From Planctomycetota bacterium (GTDB taxonomy: Bacteria; Planctomycetota; Planctomycetia; Pirellulales; Pirellulaceae), in NCBI GenBank assembly GCA_017303505.1, contig JAFLCP010000030.1, positions 1 through 50,228 of the forward strand: 50,228 bases of DNA, read 5' to 3'. Below the pieces are notes generated by a model, which was given only the letters and a program-made list of their open reading frames with translations, did not search any database and was not told the origin of the DNA. The position numbers and the translations under genes are program-made. The number at the start of each line of letters is the position of its first letter. The stretch's first letter is position 1. Below are positions 1 to 9,600 of this stretch, piece by piece.

Positions 1-34
1 CGTGTAAATCATCCATTTGTACAGAAAACCATTG

Positions 35-619
35 TCAAACTGGCTGAAGCAGGGGCAATCCAACAAGCGTAACGGGAACACCTACCCATGAGAGTTCAAA
101 CATCCCGAAGCCCGTATCGCCGCGCCGCAACAGTTCTGAATTCACTGTAAGGTTGGTGCTTGTGCCAATCAGAGTGCAAGTCCCACCAAGGATACTTGCA
201 TAGGAGAGAGGAATGAGTAGTTGAGACGGGGACACCTTGATCTTCTTGGCGGTGTTAACAAAGATCGGCAAGAAGAACGCCACTAAAGGGGTGTTGTTCA
301 TGAAACCTGATAACGCAGCGACCGGTGCGATCAAACGGAAAATGGGGGTACCCACTTTCGGACGCCCAAGCAATAACGAATTGAGCGTTTCGATTGCCCC
401 CGTCGTTTGTAGTCCGGCTGCGACCACAAACAGAGCCCCCAAAGTGATGATGGTTTCATTCGCGAACCCTTCCATCGCTTTCTTAACCGGCACGACGCCC
501 GCAAAGACAAGTGCCAGCAGCGCGATGACCATAACGACTTCCGCGCTGATCCGCTCTTGCAGCAATCCCAGCAAGACTCCCAGCAAGACAAGTAGTGTTA
601 CGATCAACTCAAAAGACAT
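35..619 (-). CDS. SLC13/DASS-type anion permease, N-terminal part (truncated)
   Basis: The 194-residue product matches the N-terminal half of SLC13/CitM/ArsB-type anion permeases. It has hydrophobic segments near residues 5-45 and 58-75. A helical-hairpin region with GFMNNTPLVAFFLPI lies near residues 105-120, and a SYASILGGTCTLIGTSTNL motif near 140-158 corresponds to the family's substrate and cation-binding signature. Family members usually run to about 590 residues, with TrkA-C domains and a second transmembrane half. Here an in-frame TGA at 35-37 ends the protein soon after the GTSTN motif, and I found no convincing continuation in the other frames within the remaining 34 bases. It may be a frameshifted or truncated gene whose remainder lies left of the window, or a sequence error. 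Substrate (sulfate, phosphate or dicarboxylate) cannot be assigned. Confidence 0.7.
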   Translation of the reverse strand: MSFELIVTLLVLLGVLLGLLQERISAEVVMVIALLALVFAGVVPVKKAMEGFANETIITLGALFVVAAGLQTTGAIETLNSLLLGRPKVGTPIFRLIAPVAALSGFMNNTPLVAFFLPIFVNTAKKIKVSPSQLLIPLSYASILGGTCTLIGTSTNLTVNSELLRRGDTGFGMFELSWVGVPVTLVGLPLLQPV

Positions 620-838
620 CGAATTGGTTAGATCTAGTTTTGGGAGGGGTTAGGAAGTGCCGCTAAGCTTCGATGTATCAGATTATGCTCGCTAAGTGTA
701 GAGCTTCATCTGGCAAGAATTGCGTCGAGGGGGATATTTGCTTGGATTTTGTGGTTCAGTCTCGCATTCCGATTCCCTCTTTTTTCAAGGAAATTCGGTA
801 AAACCCATGCCGAAAACCCTCAAAGGAAGTATTTCCCG

Positions 839-853
839 GGTCTAAACTAGACC
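839..853. promoter_or_regulatory. Palindrome GGTCTA-N3-TAGACC, possible operator
   Basis: Perfect 6-bp arms are separated by AAC, upstream of the lipoprotein/DUF1559 pair. This size is typical of a dimeric regulator site. No regulator is known for it, so the function is inferred. Confidence 0.35.
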
Positions 854-956
854 TTTAGGGTGAAAATCAGACCTCGCGGCTTAACACAATTCTATCAATT
901 CCTTCACCGATTCTTAACAAAGCCTTCATAGCATTTCTGTCGTTCGCTAGCAAAAC

Positions 957-973
957 CTTAACAGAGTGTTAAG
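957..973. promoter_or_regulatory. Inverted repeat CTTAACA-GAG-TGTTAAG before the lipoprotein gene
   Basis: Perfect 7-bp arms with a 3-bp spacer end 29 bases before the lipoprotein ATG. Two extra direct copies of the half-site CTTAACA lie at 880-886 and 913-919, giving offsets of 33 and 44 bases. The position and repetition suggest an operator for a DNA-binding dimer. The arrangement is seen in the sequence; the role is inferred. Confidence 0.45.
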
Positions 974-1002
974 ACGAAGCAGGTCGAGTGCGAGAGGATT
1001 GC

Positions 1003-1440
1003 ATGTTACTGGGACGAAGAATTGCGATGGGACTGCTAATGGTTGTTTGCCAGTTAGCGGTTATGGGATGCGGCGGCAAGGATTTTGATAAGTCCCTGTA
1101 TCCAATCGAAGGTGAAGTTTTCTTTCGTGGGAAGCCGGCCGTAGGTTGCATCGTCTCGTTTCACCCCACTTCGACCGGTGAAGGGGCTGGTGCTCCCTGC
1201 TTGGGCACTACAGACAGCAATGGCAAGTTCCGAGTGACAACTCGTGAGCCTTTCGATGGTATTGCGGCGGGTGAATATGAAGTTTCTTTCAGCCTCCCTG
1301 GCGAAGGAAATTCGCGAGATCCAAACGGCGATGCTGCTCCAGATAAGCTCCCCGCCAAATATCAGTTCCCCGGTAGTTCTGGTTTTAAGGTAACGATCAC
1401 TTCATCGACGACCACTTTGGATCGATTCGAGTTGAAGTGA
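1003..1440 (+). CDS. Small transthyretin-like lipoprotein, partner of DUF1559 protein
   Basis: The product is 145 residues from ATG 1003, which has GAGAGG five bases upstream. An in-frame GTG at 988 has no comparable site. A lipoprotein signal ends in AVMGC, with Cys23 as the lipidated residue. The remainder contains a short beta-rich domain (IEGEVFFRGKPAVGCIVSFHP, then GTTDSNGKFRVTT and IAAGEYEVSF) of the carboxypeptidase-regulatory/transthyretin-like type. Planctomycete genomes carry many such lipoproteins next to DUF1559 genes, as here, where the next start is about 80 bases downstream. It probably sits at the cell envelope; its partner and function are unknown. Confidence 0.8.
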   Translation: MLLGRRIAMGLLMVVCQLAVMGCGGKDFDKSLYPIEGEVFFRGKPAVGCIVSFHPTSTGEGAGAPCLGTTDSNGKFRVTTREPFDGIAAGEYEVSFSLPGEGNSRDPNGDAAPDKLPAKYQFPGSSGFKVTITSSTTTLDRFELK

Positions 1441-1518
1441 TTTCAATATTTTTAGTTGGTTTCAAACTTCTTTGACAACAGCCCTCGAAGTAGTTGGGCA
1501 GAAAGCGAAAGTGCAGGA

Positions 1519-2505
1519 ATGAAGGTTAAGCTGAGAAACGGATTTACTTTGGTTGAACTTTTGGTGGTTATCGCCATCATCGGCATTTTGGTTGGCCTAT
1601 TGTTGCCTGCCGTTCAAGCCGCTCGCGAAGCCGCTCGTCGTATGCAATGCAGCAACAACCTCAAGCAATGCGGCTTGGCCTTGTTGAATTACGAAAGCTC
1701 TTACAAGGTGTTGCCACCTAGCCGAATCTCGCTAAGCAACCCGAACTTTGAACAATCTTGGCAGAAGATGATTTTGCCATACATCGAACAAGGTCCTCTT
1801 TATGATCGCTTCAATCATAACCTAAGCTGGTGGAACCAAGTCAACGTTCCAGCTACGACGGTGACTCTATCCACTTACTTGTGCCCATCTGCACCTCAAG
1901 TTCGCGACGTTCCAACCACTGCGCTGTATAACGCATTGGGCATCACCTACGGTCAGCCAGTTTTTGGTTATTCCGACTACGGTTCGATCAACGCGGTACG
2001 CAATGGCTTCATCGTTTCATCGGGTCTGCCAAGCATCAACATGCGAGAATACTTCGGTGGCTTGGGCCGTGGTCCACAAGGCGTAAAGATGGCACAATTT
2101 GTTGATGGTACGTCTAACACCATCATCGTAGCTGAAGGTGCTGGCCGTCCCAACTTTTACCTTACCGGGCGCAAGAAATCGATCAACCCAGCTGGCGGTG
2201 CTGCTGTTGGAACAGCTTATGTAAAAGACGGTTGGGGATGGGCTGACATCAACGGTGGCTTCAGCATCGACGGTGCCAACACTGCTGGCTTGCAAAACAA
2301 CACGACCTCATCGGGCGCAGTAACCATCGTCGGCAATTGCCCGATGAACTGCACCAACGACAGCGAAATGTATGGCTTCCATCCTGGTGGCATCATGACC
2401 TTGCGTGCTGATGGTTCGGTTAACTTTTTGGCCGAGACCACTGCCGGTCGAGTTATCGTGGCATTCCTCACTCGCGATGCGGGTGACGTAACTACCGAAG
2501 ATTAA
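1519..2505 (+). CDS. DUF1559 prepilin-like (type II secretion/pseudopilin N-terminus) protein
   Basis: The protein has 328 residues from ATG 1519. It begins [24 protein letters not shown], a canonical type IV prepilin leader with cleavage after Gly8 and Glu at mature position 5. The motif [15 protein letters not shown] follows, which is the planctomycete DUF1559 hallmark. The C-terminal part (residues about 60-328) is the DUF1559/SBP_bac_10-like domain with a typical [20 protein letters not shown] ending. It should be processed by a prepilin peptidase and anchored or assembled at the membrane. I chose ATG 1519 because the upstream TTG (1456) adds residues not typical of this family. A strong terminator follows at 2538. 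Planctomycetes carry dozens of paralogues, and the specific role is unknown. Confidence 0.92.
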   Translation: MKVKLRNGFTLVELLVVIAIIGILVGLLLPAVQAAREAARRMQCSNNLKQCGLALLNYESSYKVLPPSRISLSNPNFEQSWQKMILPYIEQGPLYDRFNHNLSWWNQVNVPATTVTLSTYLCPSAPQVRDVPTTALYNALGITYGQPVFGYSDYGSINAVRNGFIVSSGLPSINMREYFGGLGRGPQGVKMAQFVDGTSNTIIVAEGAGRPNFYLTGRKKSINPAGGAAVGTAYVKDGWGWADINGGFSIDGANTAGLQNNTTSSGAVTIVGNCPMNCTNDSEMYGFHPGGIMTLRADGSVNFLAETTAGRVIVAFLTRDAGDVTTED

Positions 2506-2537
2506 TCATCTCTCGATTCGTCAATCAGAAAACAACG

Positions 2538-2577
2538 AAAAGCTCTCTGACTCTTACGGGGAAGAGAGCTTTTTTTA
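2538..2577 (+). terminator. Rho-independent terminator after DUF1559 gene
   Basis: A 10-bp stem (AAAGCTCTCT at 2538-2547 with AGAGAGCTTT at 2563-2572) is followed directly by a T tract. It ends the lipoprotein/DUF1559 transcript. Confidence 0.88.
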
Positions 2578-2630
2578 CAACTTCACCGAACATATTCACA
2601 CGACAAATAGAGAACATTGGAAGAGTTGCC

Positions 2631-3833
2631 ATGAAGCGATTGTGGACCACCCTTTGTATGACTTCCGTGCTGGCGTTTACCAGCGTTACAGCCCACGCAG
2701 AGATTCGGCTCATCGCGAGACTGAAAACTGCAGGAATCTCCTCGGACAAATCAGGACTCAAAGAAAAGTTGGAGGATGGAACATCTCTCTCGCAACTCGG
2801 CGGTTGGTCGGCGATTGCGGCCACTGATGTCGCAGATGAATATTGGCTACTCCCCGATCGCGGACCGAAAGATGGTGCCGTCTCTTATCCAACTCGCGTC
2901 CACAAGATTCGCCTAAAATTTGACATTCAAAAAGAGGGTACCATTCAGTTCGAATTGCTGGAAACGCTCATGCTGAAGAGCAGCGAAGGTAAAGCGTTGA
3001 TCGGATTGTCTTCTGCTTTCAGCGGCCCTGATGCGAGCTCCAATCTCCGCTTTGATCCCGAAGGCGTACGAGCTTTATCGAAAGATCAAATTGTGATTTC
3101 GGACGAGTATGGTCCATCGGTTGTTGTTTTTGATACAACATCGGGCAAAGCCGTGAAGTGGTTCAACATCCCCAATCACTTTATTCCCAAGCATCTCTCA
3201 GGTGATGCTGATCAAGAAATGTCGGAGAACGAGAGTGGCCGACAAGCCAATGGTGGCTTTGAAGGGCTCGCTCTGCAGTCCGATCAACAGTCGCTTTTAG
3301 CTTTTGCCCAAAAACCATTGCTTCAAGATGCGACGAAGGGAGAAGATGGAAAACTGGTCGGCTCGATGTGCCGAGTGGTTGAGTTTTCACAGGCAGGCAA
3401 GAGTCAACGGGAATTTCTGTATCCACTTCAGAGCGGCTCCACCGCAGTGAGCGAAATCTTGGGTCTTGGCAATTCGCAAGCCTTGGTCCTGGAACGCGAT
3501 AGTGCTGCCGGAGTTGACTCCAAATGCAAAGGGATTTATTGGATCGATTATTCGAAGGCCACCGATTCGCAAAAAATTGCTTCCGCTGCCGCCGACAAGC
3601 TGTCGGCGGACGTGAAACCCGCTGCGAAGAAGCCATTTATTGACTTCTTAAATGAAAAATTTGGTTTAGCAGGCGAGATGTTGCCTGCCAAACCGGAAGG
3701 CCTGACTTTTGGCCCGGTTTTGCCCGATGGTTCGCGCACCTTGATCGTTTCAGTCGATAACGATTTCGATTCCACCAAAGAGAGCGAACTCTGGATCTTT
3801 TCATTTACCACCGAGGACCTCCCCACTCCCTAA
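2631..3833 (+). CDS. Secreted esterase-like/phytase-like domain protein
   Basis: This 400-residue protein has a clear signal peptide (MKRLWTTLCM... cleaved after AHA, residue 23). The mature part fits the esterase-like activity of phytase family (PF13449-type beta-propeller). It has LGGWSAIAATDVADEYWLLPDRGP near residues 55-80 and RFDPEGVRALSKDQIVISDEYGPS near 140-163. FEGLALQSDQQSLLAFAQKP lies near 206-226, and a PEGLTFGPVLPDGSRTLIVSVDND ending near 355-380. The repeated PEG/FEG acidic-Gly motifs are typical of the family. It probably acts in the periplasm or at the outer envelope on an ester or phosphate substrate. The gene stands alone between two terminators, and a PstS-like gene follows, which would fit phosphate scavenging. 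Confidence 0.8.
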   Translation: MKRLWTTLCMTSVLAFTSVTAHAEIRLIARLKTAGISSDKSGLKEKLEDGTSLSQLGGWSAIAATDVADEYWLLPDRGPKDGAVSYPTRVHKIRLKFDIQKEGTIQFELLETLMLKSSEGKALIGLSSAFSGPDASSNLRFDPEGVRALSKDQIVISDEYGPSVVVFDTTSGKAVKWFNIPNHFIPKHLSGDADQEMSENESGRQANGGFEGLALQSDQQSLLAFAQKPLLQDATKGEDGKLVGSMCRVVEFSQAGKSQREFLYPLQSGSTAVSEILGLGNSQALVLERDSAAGVDSKCKGIYWIDYSKATDSQKIASAAADKLSADVKPAAKKPFIDFLNEKFGLAGEMLPAKPEGLTFGPVLPDGSRTLIVSVDNDFDSTKESELWIFSFTTEDLPTP

Positions 3834-4164
3834 TCTGCAGGGCCTTTTGAAAACCAGTGCCATCAGCATGCGACTCATACTGCCGACGGAAACTGTCGAT
3901 GCAGCAGAGCAGATGGCATGAATGAAGCGAAAACTGAAGTTGCGTCAAGTGCACCTTTTTCGTTAAAACGACCTTCAGCAATCAGCCCAGCCGAGTTACC
4001 AAATTCGGTTGGGCTGGTTTATTTTGCCGGCAAATTGCGTAAACTAGTGAGCATAGAAGATGCACTTCGAGGTCGGTTCATCCCTTGAGCCCACTTCGGA
4101 AGGACGGAGTTTGAGAAGCAGTTTACTGCAGTTTGTTGCGACAACTATTGAAGGATCGATGTCT
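3834..4164. other. Intergenic region with one terminator
   Basis: I see no gene here. The only clear structure is the terminator hairpin at 3983-4016. The last 150 bases should hold the promoter and leader of the PstS-like gene. Confidence 0.55.
3983..4026 (+). terminator. Rho-independent terminator
   Basis: A 12-bp stem (CAGCCCAGCCGA at 3983-3994 with TCGGTTGGGCTG at 4005-4016, one G-T pair) is followed by GTTTATTTT. It lies 150 bases after the phytase-like gene and isolates it from the PstS-like gene. Confidence 0.75.
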
Positions 4165-5223
4165 ATGTCTCGTGTTCATGTCACACCCAATGCCTCATTG
4201 GCCTTAGCACCCAATTGCTTTCCACGAAAGCATTTATCCATGAAATGGATGGCATTGATGTGTTTTGCCATGTCTTTCTTGGCTGGCCTAACACCTGCCA
4301 AGTTGCGTGCAGAACACGAACTTCAAGCGATTATTGACTCCCTTGAACCCTATCAAGCCAAATCCGAATGGAAAGGCAAAGTCGTTATTGTTGGATCGGG
4401 TTCGGTGGCTGGTTTGGCTGAGATGTGGAGCCGTGAAGTCAAGGCTTTTCATAACGATGCCGTACTTGAGGCTGTGGGTGGTGGATCGGAGTTTGGACTA
4501 GAACATTTGCTGACCAAGCCCGAGGACGTAGCTGCAGTCACCCGACCACTTGAACAAGCAGATGTTGAGAAACTTAAATCCGCAGGAATGAAAGAACCTG
4601 TGGCAATTATTGTTGGTCTCGATGCTCTGGCTGTTTTTGTCCATCCCAAGAACCCTATGCAAAGCATCACGCCGGACCAATTCCGCAAGATTTATTGCAA
4701 TTCGGATAAGTTCGGAAAATGTGCCAATTGGGGTGCTCTTGGTCTGGCTGAGAGTTTCGAAGCCAAACCCGTGGTTGTGTATGACCGCGGAGCTTCCAGC
4801 GGAACCCAAGTGTATGCAGAACGTTATCTGTTACAGGGTGAAAAAGTACGTGCTGACGCCCAAAACAAAGATTCCAACTTGGCAGTAGTAGATGCCGTTG
4901 CTGCCGATGAAGGGGGCATTTGCATCGCTCCTCTTTATCTAAAAAGCGACAAGGTAAAGGCCTTGCCTTTGGCAATTGGTGAGCGGATGATTACCGCAGA
5001 TGAAAGCAGTATTCTATTGGGACAGTATCCATTGCTCCGCCCAATTTGTTTGGTTTTCGATCGAGGCGGCAAACCCGAGACCGTGACAAACATCAAGACC
5101 ATGCTGCAATATGTGCTTAGCCGCGAGGGTCAACTCGATGCGGTTAAAGCGGGCTATTTCCCACTAAACATTGATCAAATCCGCCAACAGCAAGATGTGT
5201 TGGGCCTGGAAATGGTACGCTGA
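4165..5223 (+). CDS. PstS-like phosphate ABC transporter substrate-binding protein
   Basis: This is a periplasmic substrate-binding protein of the PstS family (PBP_like_2). GSGSVAGLAEMW is the N-terminal ligand loop, followed by VGGGSEFGLEHLL. The central DRGASSGTQVYAERYLL corresponds to the R-x-x-SSGT phosphate-binding motif, and FPLN lies at the C-terminus. A hydrophobic export signal (MKWMALMCFAMSFLAGL) ends near AKLRA. Starts are ambiguous: ATG 4165 has AAGGA nine bases upstream, ATG 4159 is only three bases from it, and an in-frame ATG at 4060 is also open. No pstC, pstA or pstB gene lies nearby, so it may serve a distant transporter or act as a stand-alone binding protein. It is 32 bases upstream of the PDZ protein and may be co-transcribed with it. 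Confidence 0.85.
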   Translation: MSRVHVTPNASLALAPNCFPRKHLSMKWMALMCFAMSFLAGLTPAKLRAEHELQAIIDSLEPYQAKSEWKGKVVIVGSGSVAGLAEMWSREVKAFHNDAVLEAVGGGSEFGLEHLLTKPEDVAAVTRPLEQADVEKLKSAGMKEPVAIIVGLDALAVFVHPKNPMQSITPDQFRKIYCNSDKFGKCANWGALGLAESFEAKPVVVYDRGASSGTQVYAERYLLQGEKVRADAQNKDSNLAVVDAVAADEGGICIAPLYLKSDKVKALPLAIGERMITADESSILLGQYPLLRPICLVFDRGGKPETVTNIKTMLQYVLSREGQLDAVKAGYFPLNIDQIRQQQDVLGLEMVR

Positions 5224-5255
5224 AACCACCTGGATGCAACAAGAGGTTTAGGAAC

Positions 5256-6482
5256 ATGAGTCAGATGGATCTCACAGGTTGGTTGCAACGTTATCCTCAT
5301 TACGCCATTTTCGCGGTCGCTCTTCTATTGGTATCCGACTCGGCTTCAGCCCAGTTCGGTTACCCTGCCGATGTCGCTCGCACGCGAGATGGTGTGCCCG
5401 CATCGGTTCCATTGCAATCGAACTTCGGCTGGGGCACCAACACTCTATCGCCGAGTAGCTTTACCCCAAACACACTTACTCCCGCTTATAGTTACGCCTC
5501 CAACCCTGATTGGCAACTTGGTATTACCGTCGATAACACCACGTCAGGCGTTGTTGTTCGCGGTGTTCAACCTCGAAGTGCTGCCGAACGTGCAGGCCTC
5601 GAAGCGGGAGACATCATCCTGACCGTGGGTGGCTTCCAAGTCGGCTACGTCGACAACCGACTCTTCGATGTGGGTGAAGAAATTCGACGCCGAGTCGATG
5701 CACAAGGCAGTGTGCGAATGCTCGTCCAAGATCTACGCACCGGCAAAGTAAATTTGCTCAGTGTTAACTTACAAAATGTGTCCGTATCCGTTCGCGGCGA
5801 CGTAGTGTGGCGTAATTACAATTCGTTGCCACCAGGCGCCACCCTGCAGGTACGCGTCGATAACGTGTCGCGCCCTTATCAATCCGTGGGTGGTGGAATC
5901 CTCAATTCGTACATCAACCAAAACCAACCGGTTCCGTTTGAACTGAACCTTGACCCAAGTTACTTGGTAGCTGGCGAGCGTTATCAGATTCAAGCCATGA
6001 TTCGATCGGGCGACCAAATCATTTATTCCACGCCAACGCCAATTGCCATCGATCCAACACAAGGCTCGCTGAGCAACATTCGGCTTGAGCTAACGCCAGT
6101 TGGTGTGGTTTCGGCAGGTGGAACTTCCAGCGGCAATAATTATTCGACCGCCTATTCGACTAATGTAAATTTGATCAACGATTATTACCAACGCTATCTA
6201 AATCGCACTCCTACCCAGAGCGAAATGACAGCTTGGTTAGAGTATTTTGCACGGGGCAAATCGGAAGAAGATTTACCTGTGACCCTTTTGAGTTCGACGG
6301 AATTTTATGAGCGATCTGGCAGCACAGATGCTCGTTTTATTGACAGAATGTTTCGGGTGGTCGTCAATCGAGCACCTTCCAATGAAGAAACCAACCAGTG
6401 GCTTCAGAAACTTCTACGTGTAGGACCTCAAGGGCGATCGCAAGTTGTAAAAGAGTTTTGGAGAGCAGCCAGTCCGCGTTAA
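5256..6482 (+). CDS. Secreted PDZ / YbaY-like / DUF4214-like three-domain protein
   Basis: The 408-residue protein has a signal peptide (cleaved near SASA, residue 32) and a Ser/Thr/Pro linker. A PDZ domain follows at about 85-172 (LGITVDNT..., GVVVRGVQPRSAAERAGLEAGDIILTVGG). Residues about 175-279 resemble the YbaY/YscW lipoprotein domain (VSVRGDVVWRNYNSLPPGATLQVRVDNV, YQIQAMIRSGDQIIYST). Residues about 305-405 carry two helical repeats (YYQRYLNRTPTQSEMTAWL and FIDRMFRVVVNRAPSNEETNQWL) of the DUF4214 type. Start ATG 5256 has AAGAGG at 5241 and AGGA at 5250. The combination suggests an envelope scaffold with protein-binding and surface-layer-type modules. I infer the domains from motifs only, and the function is unknown. 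Confidence 0.75.
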   Translation: MSQMDLTGWLQRYPHYAIFAVALLLVSDSASAQFGYPADVARTRDGVPASVPLQSNFGWGTNTLSPSSFTPNTLTPAYSYASNPDWQLGITVDNTTSGVVVRGVQPRSAAERAGLEAGDIILTVGGFQVGYVDNRLFDVGEEIRRRVDAQGSVRMLVQDLRTGKVNLLSVNLQNVSVSVRGDVVWRNYNSLPPGATLQVRVDNVSRPYQSVGGGILNSYINQNQPVPFELNLDPSYLVAGERYQIQAMIRSGDQIIYSTPTPIAIDPTQGSLSNIRLELTPVGVVSAGGTSSGNNYSTAYSTNVNLINDYYQRYLNRTPTQSEMTAWLEYFARGKSEEDLPVTLLSSTEFYERSGSTDARFIDRMFRVVVNRAPSNEETNQWLQKLLRVGPQGRSQVVKEFWRAASPR

Positions 6483-6490
6483 AACCCCAC

Positions 6491-6516
6491 CCGGATGCAG
6501 GGATTCGTTCATCCGG
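6491..6516 (+). terminator. Hairpin after the PDZ protein gene
   Basis: A 7-bp stem (CCGGATG with CATCCGG) starts nine bases after the stop codon. There is no good T tract, so it may be a weak terminator or an mRNA-end stabiliser. Confidence 0.35.
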
Positions 6517-6686
6517 ATGGAGCGTTATTTCGCGATTGACCATGCCGCCCAAAACGGCTAATTTTAACTAGTAAGTAGTGGTCTCCCCTGAATTTACGAC
6601 AATCAGGCCGCGCCAATCGCAGTCAGAGGGATTTGCATGGCGTTGGGGACTACGTTGCCTCTTGATATGTCAGGTCCAGATCGACC

Positions 6687-9600
6687 ATGGAAATGCTAGA
6701 GCGTCTGTGGGAAGGTACCGGTTTATTCTTCTCCGGATTGATGCAGTCGTTTGAACGAGGTGTTACCTCGATTTTTGGGACATCCAACTCGCATGTGGTG
6801 CGACGCATGCTTGTTCGAGTGGCGCGGATCAACGCGCTGGAAGAAAAACTCTCCCAACTGTCCAATGACGAACTGCGAGAACAGACGGCCAAGTTCAAGC
6901 AACGTCTGCGCGATGGCGAATCGTTGGACGACATCTTGGAAGAAGCCTTTGCGGTCTGTCGCGAAGCCGGCAAACGCTATCTGAAGATGCGTCATTACGA
7001 TGTACAGCTCATCGGCGGTATGGTTCTTCATAGTGGTTCGATCGCCGAAATGGTGACCGGGGAAGGTAAAACCTTGGTAGCCACATTGCCTGCGTACCTC
7101 AACGCTATTGAAGGGCGGGGCGTTCACGTAATTACGGTGAACGATTACTTGGCCCGTCGCGACATGGAATGGATGGCACCATTGTATATGGGCCTCGGCC
7201 TGACGGTTGGTAACATCCAAAGCGGCATGGAAACTGCCGAACGCCAAAAGTCTTATGCTTGTGACATCACCTACGGAACCAACAATGAATTTGGTTTCGA
7301 TTATTTGCGCGACAATATGCGTCCTGCGGCTCGGGATGATAACCGCTTCCCCAAACATATGCAGCAAGTGCAAGGGCCATTAAATTACGCGATCATCGAC
7401 GAAGTTGATAACATTCTGATCGACGAAGCGCGAACACCGTTGATCATTTCGGGTCCTGCCGAACTGGATCTGGGCAAATACATCGATGCAGATCGTATCG
7501 CCCGCGGCTTGGTTTCGGGTAAACATTTTACGGTCAACGAGAAAGATCATAACGTCAGCCTCACCGATGAAGGTGTACGGGCTGCAGAACGCTTGGCAGG
7601 TGTCGAAAGTTTCTACACCGCTGGCAACATGGAATGGCCTCACCTTATCGACAATGCGTTGAAGGCTCATTATCTCTACAAACGCGACGTCAATTACGTG
7701 GTTCGCGACAACGCCATTACGATTGTTGACGAATTCACCGGACGTTTGATGGAAGGTCGCCAATGGAGCGATGGTCTGCATCAAGCCGTGGAAGCCAAAG
7801 AAGGGGTGAAGATCAAAGAAGAAACCCAAACTCTCGCGACGATTACCCTGCAGAACTTCTTTAAGTTGTATCGCAAGATTTCTGGTATGACCGGTACGGC
7901 GATGACGGAAGCTACCGAATTCGTCAAGATTTACGGCCTAGATGTGGTGGCGATTCCAACCAACCGCACGATGCAGCGTATCGAACACCCAGACGCAATC
8001 TTTTTGTCGGAACGGGAAAAATTCAATGCGGTCGCCGATGATGTCGAGCGAGTGCATAAGTTCGACATCCTATTGCTGAAAGATCGCAAAGAAGTCCTTG
8101 GTGAAATCGTCAAGGAAACCGAATCGGAAATTACCATCATTCCATCCGAATCGAAAGAAAAATCGACTTACGCCAAAGATCAAATCGAAAAAATCGAATA
8201 CAAAGGCCGGCCGATTTTAATCGGTACGGTGTCGATCGAAAAAAGCGAAGTGCTTTCCAAGTTGTTGGATCGACGCGGCATTCGACATCAAGTTCTGAAC
8301 GCCAAACATCACAAACGTGAAGCGGACATCATCGCGCAAGCGGGGCGACGCTTTGCCGTGACGATTGCCACGAACATGGCTGGTCGCGGTACCGACATCA
8401 TTCTCGGTGGTAACGCCGAAACGATGGCGTGGGCCCAATTGCAGGATCAATATCCGACACGCTTGGAAGTCCCGAAAGAAACCTGGGAAACGTTGGTCAA
8501 GGAAATCGAGACCCGCGACAACATGAAGGCGGAAGGGCAAGCCATCAAGGAGCTTGGTGGCCTGTATGTTGTTGGAACCGAACGTCACGAATCGCGACGT
8601 ATCGACTTGCAGTTGCGAGGTCGTTGCGGTCGTCAAGGTGATACTGGTAGCAGCCGCTTCTTCCTCTCGTTGGAAGACGATTTGATGCGCATCTTTGCGG
8701 GCGATTGGGTCCGTACTTGGATGAGCAAAATGGGTATGCAAGAGGGCGAACGAATCGAAAGCAATTTCGTATCACGCCGAATTGCAGCAGCTCAAAAGAA
8801 AGTGGAAGAACGCAACTTCGAAATTCGCAAGAACCTGCTCGAATACGACGAAGTCATGGACCAGCAACGCAAACGAATCTACGGATATCGTCAGCGCATT
8901 TTGGCTGGCCTCAGCTGTCGTGATCTTGTGCTGGAACAGATCAAGCAACAGATCACCCATCATGTGTCACAGTTCCTTGATCCTATGTTCGGTCCTGACT
9001 CCTTTGCAAAATGGGCCGGCGGCAAACTCCATTGCAAGCTCGAAGGTCGCGATTATCGTGGTCAAGATGGTGAAGCAGCCTCGGCATATGCTCACGAGGT
9101 TGCCGAACGTGCCGCTGAAACGGCCATCTTGGATGCCATCGACGAGAACATGCCGCGTGAAGATGATGCGGATGATTGGAATCTTGAAGCGTTGTCGAAT
9201 TGGTACAAGGCTCGCTATGGAACGGTCTATACACCGCAGCAACTCAAGAAGATTTCCCGTGACAAAGTGGATGAAGAGCTGATCGAAAAGGCCCGCGAGC
9301 AACTGGCCAAGATCGATCTTACCGAAGGTCACGCCTATTTGGAATCTGCGTATGGCTTGAACATGGCTCTGACATGGTTCAAGGGCAAGTTTGGCCTTGA
9401 TGCCGACGCTGAAAGCCTCAAGGGCGTCGAGTCCAACGAAGTGGTTCAGCGTTTGATTAAGCGGGCCTTTGAGGCTTATGAAAACAAGGAAATCTACTAC
9501 CCGGTTGTAGGTGCCTTGCAAAGCTTCTCACAACAAATTGGTCCAAACGAATACAGCGTGAATCGTGAAGCTCTTGCCGCATGGGCTGGCCAACGCTTCC

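Larger units (their letters stand above)
620..1002. other. Intergenic region with divergent promoters and palindromes
   Basis: No gene is seen between the permease gene (minus strand) and the lipoprotein gene (plus strand). The stretch is AT-rich. It holds a GGTCTA-AAC-TAGACC palindrome at 839-853 and three direct copies of CTTAACA, at 880, 913 and 957. The last copy is part of a larger inverted repeat. It presumably contains promoters for both neighbours, but I cannot place -35/-10 boxes with confidence. Confidence 0.6.

Noticed and set aside
237-653. 138-residue open frame opposite the permease gene
   Set aside because: It lies antisense to a recognisable transmembrane protein and has no motif of its own.
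6723-9521. Several long minus-strand open frames within secA
   Set aside because: They are opposite a fully recognisable SecA, whose codon bias produces long antisense frames. None has family motifs.
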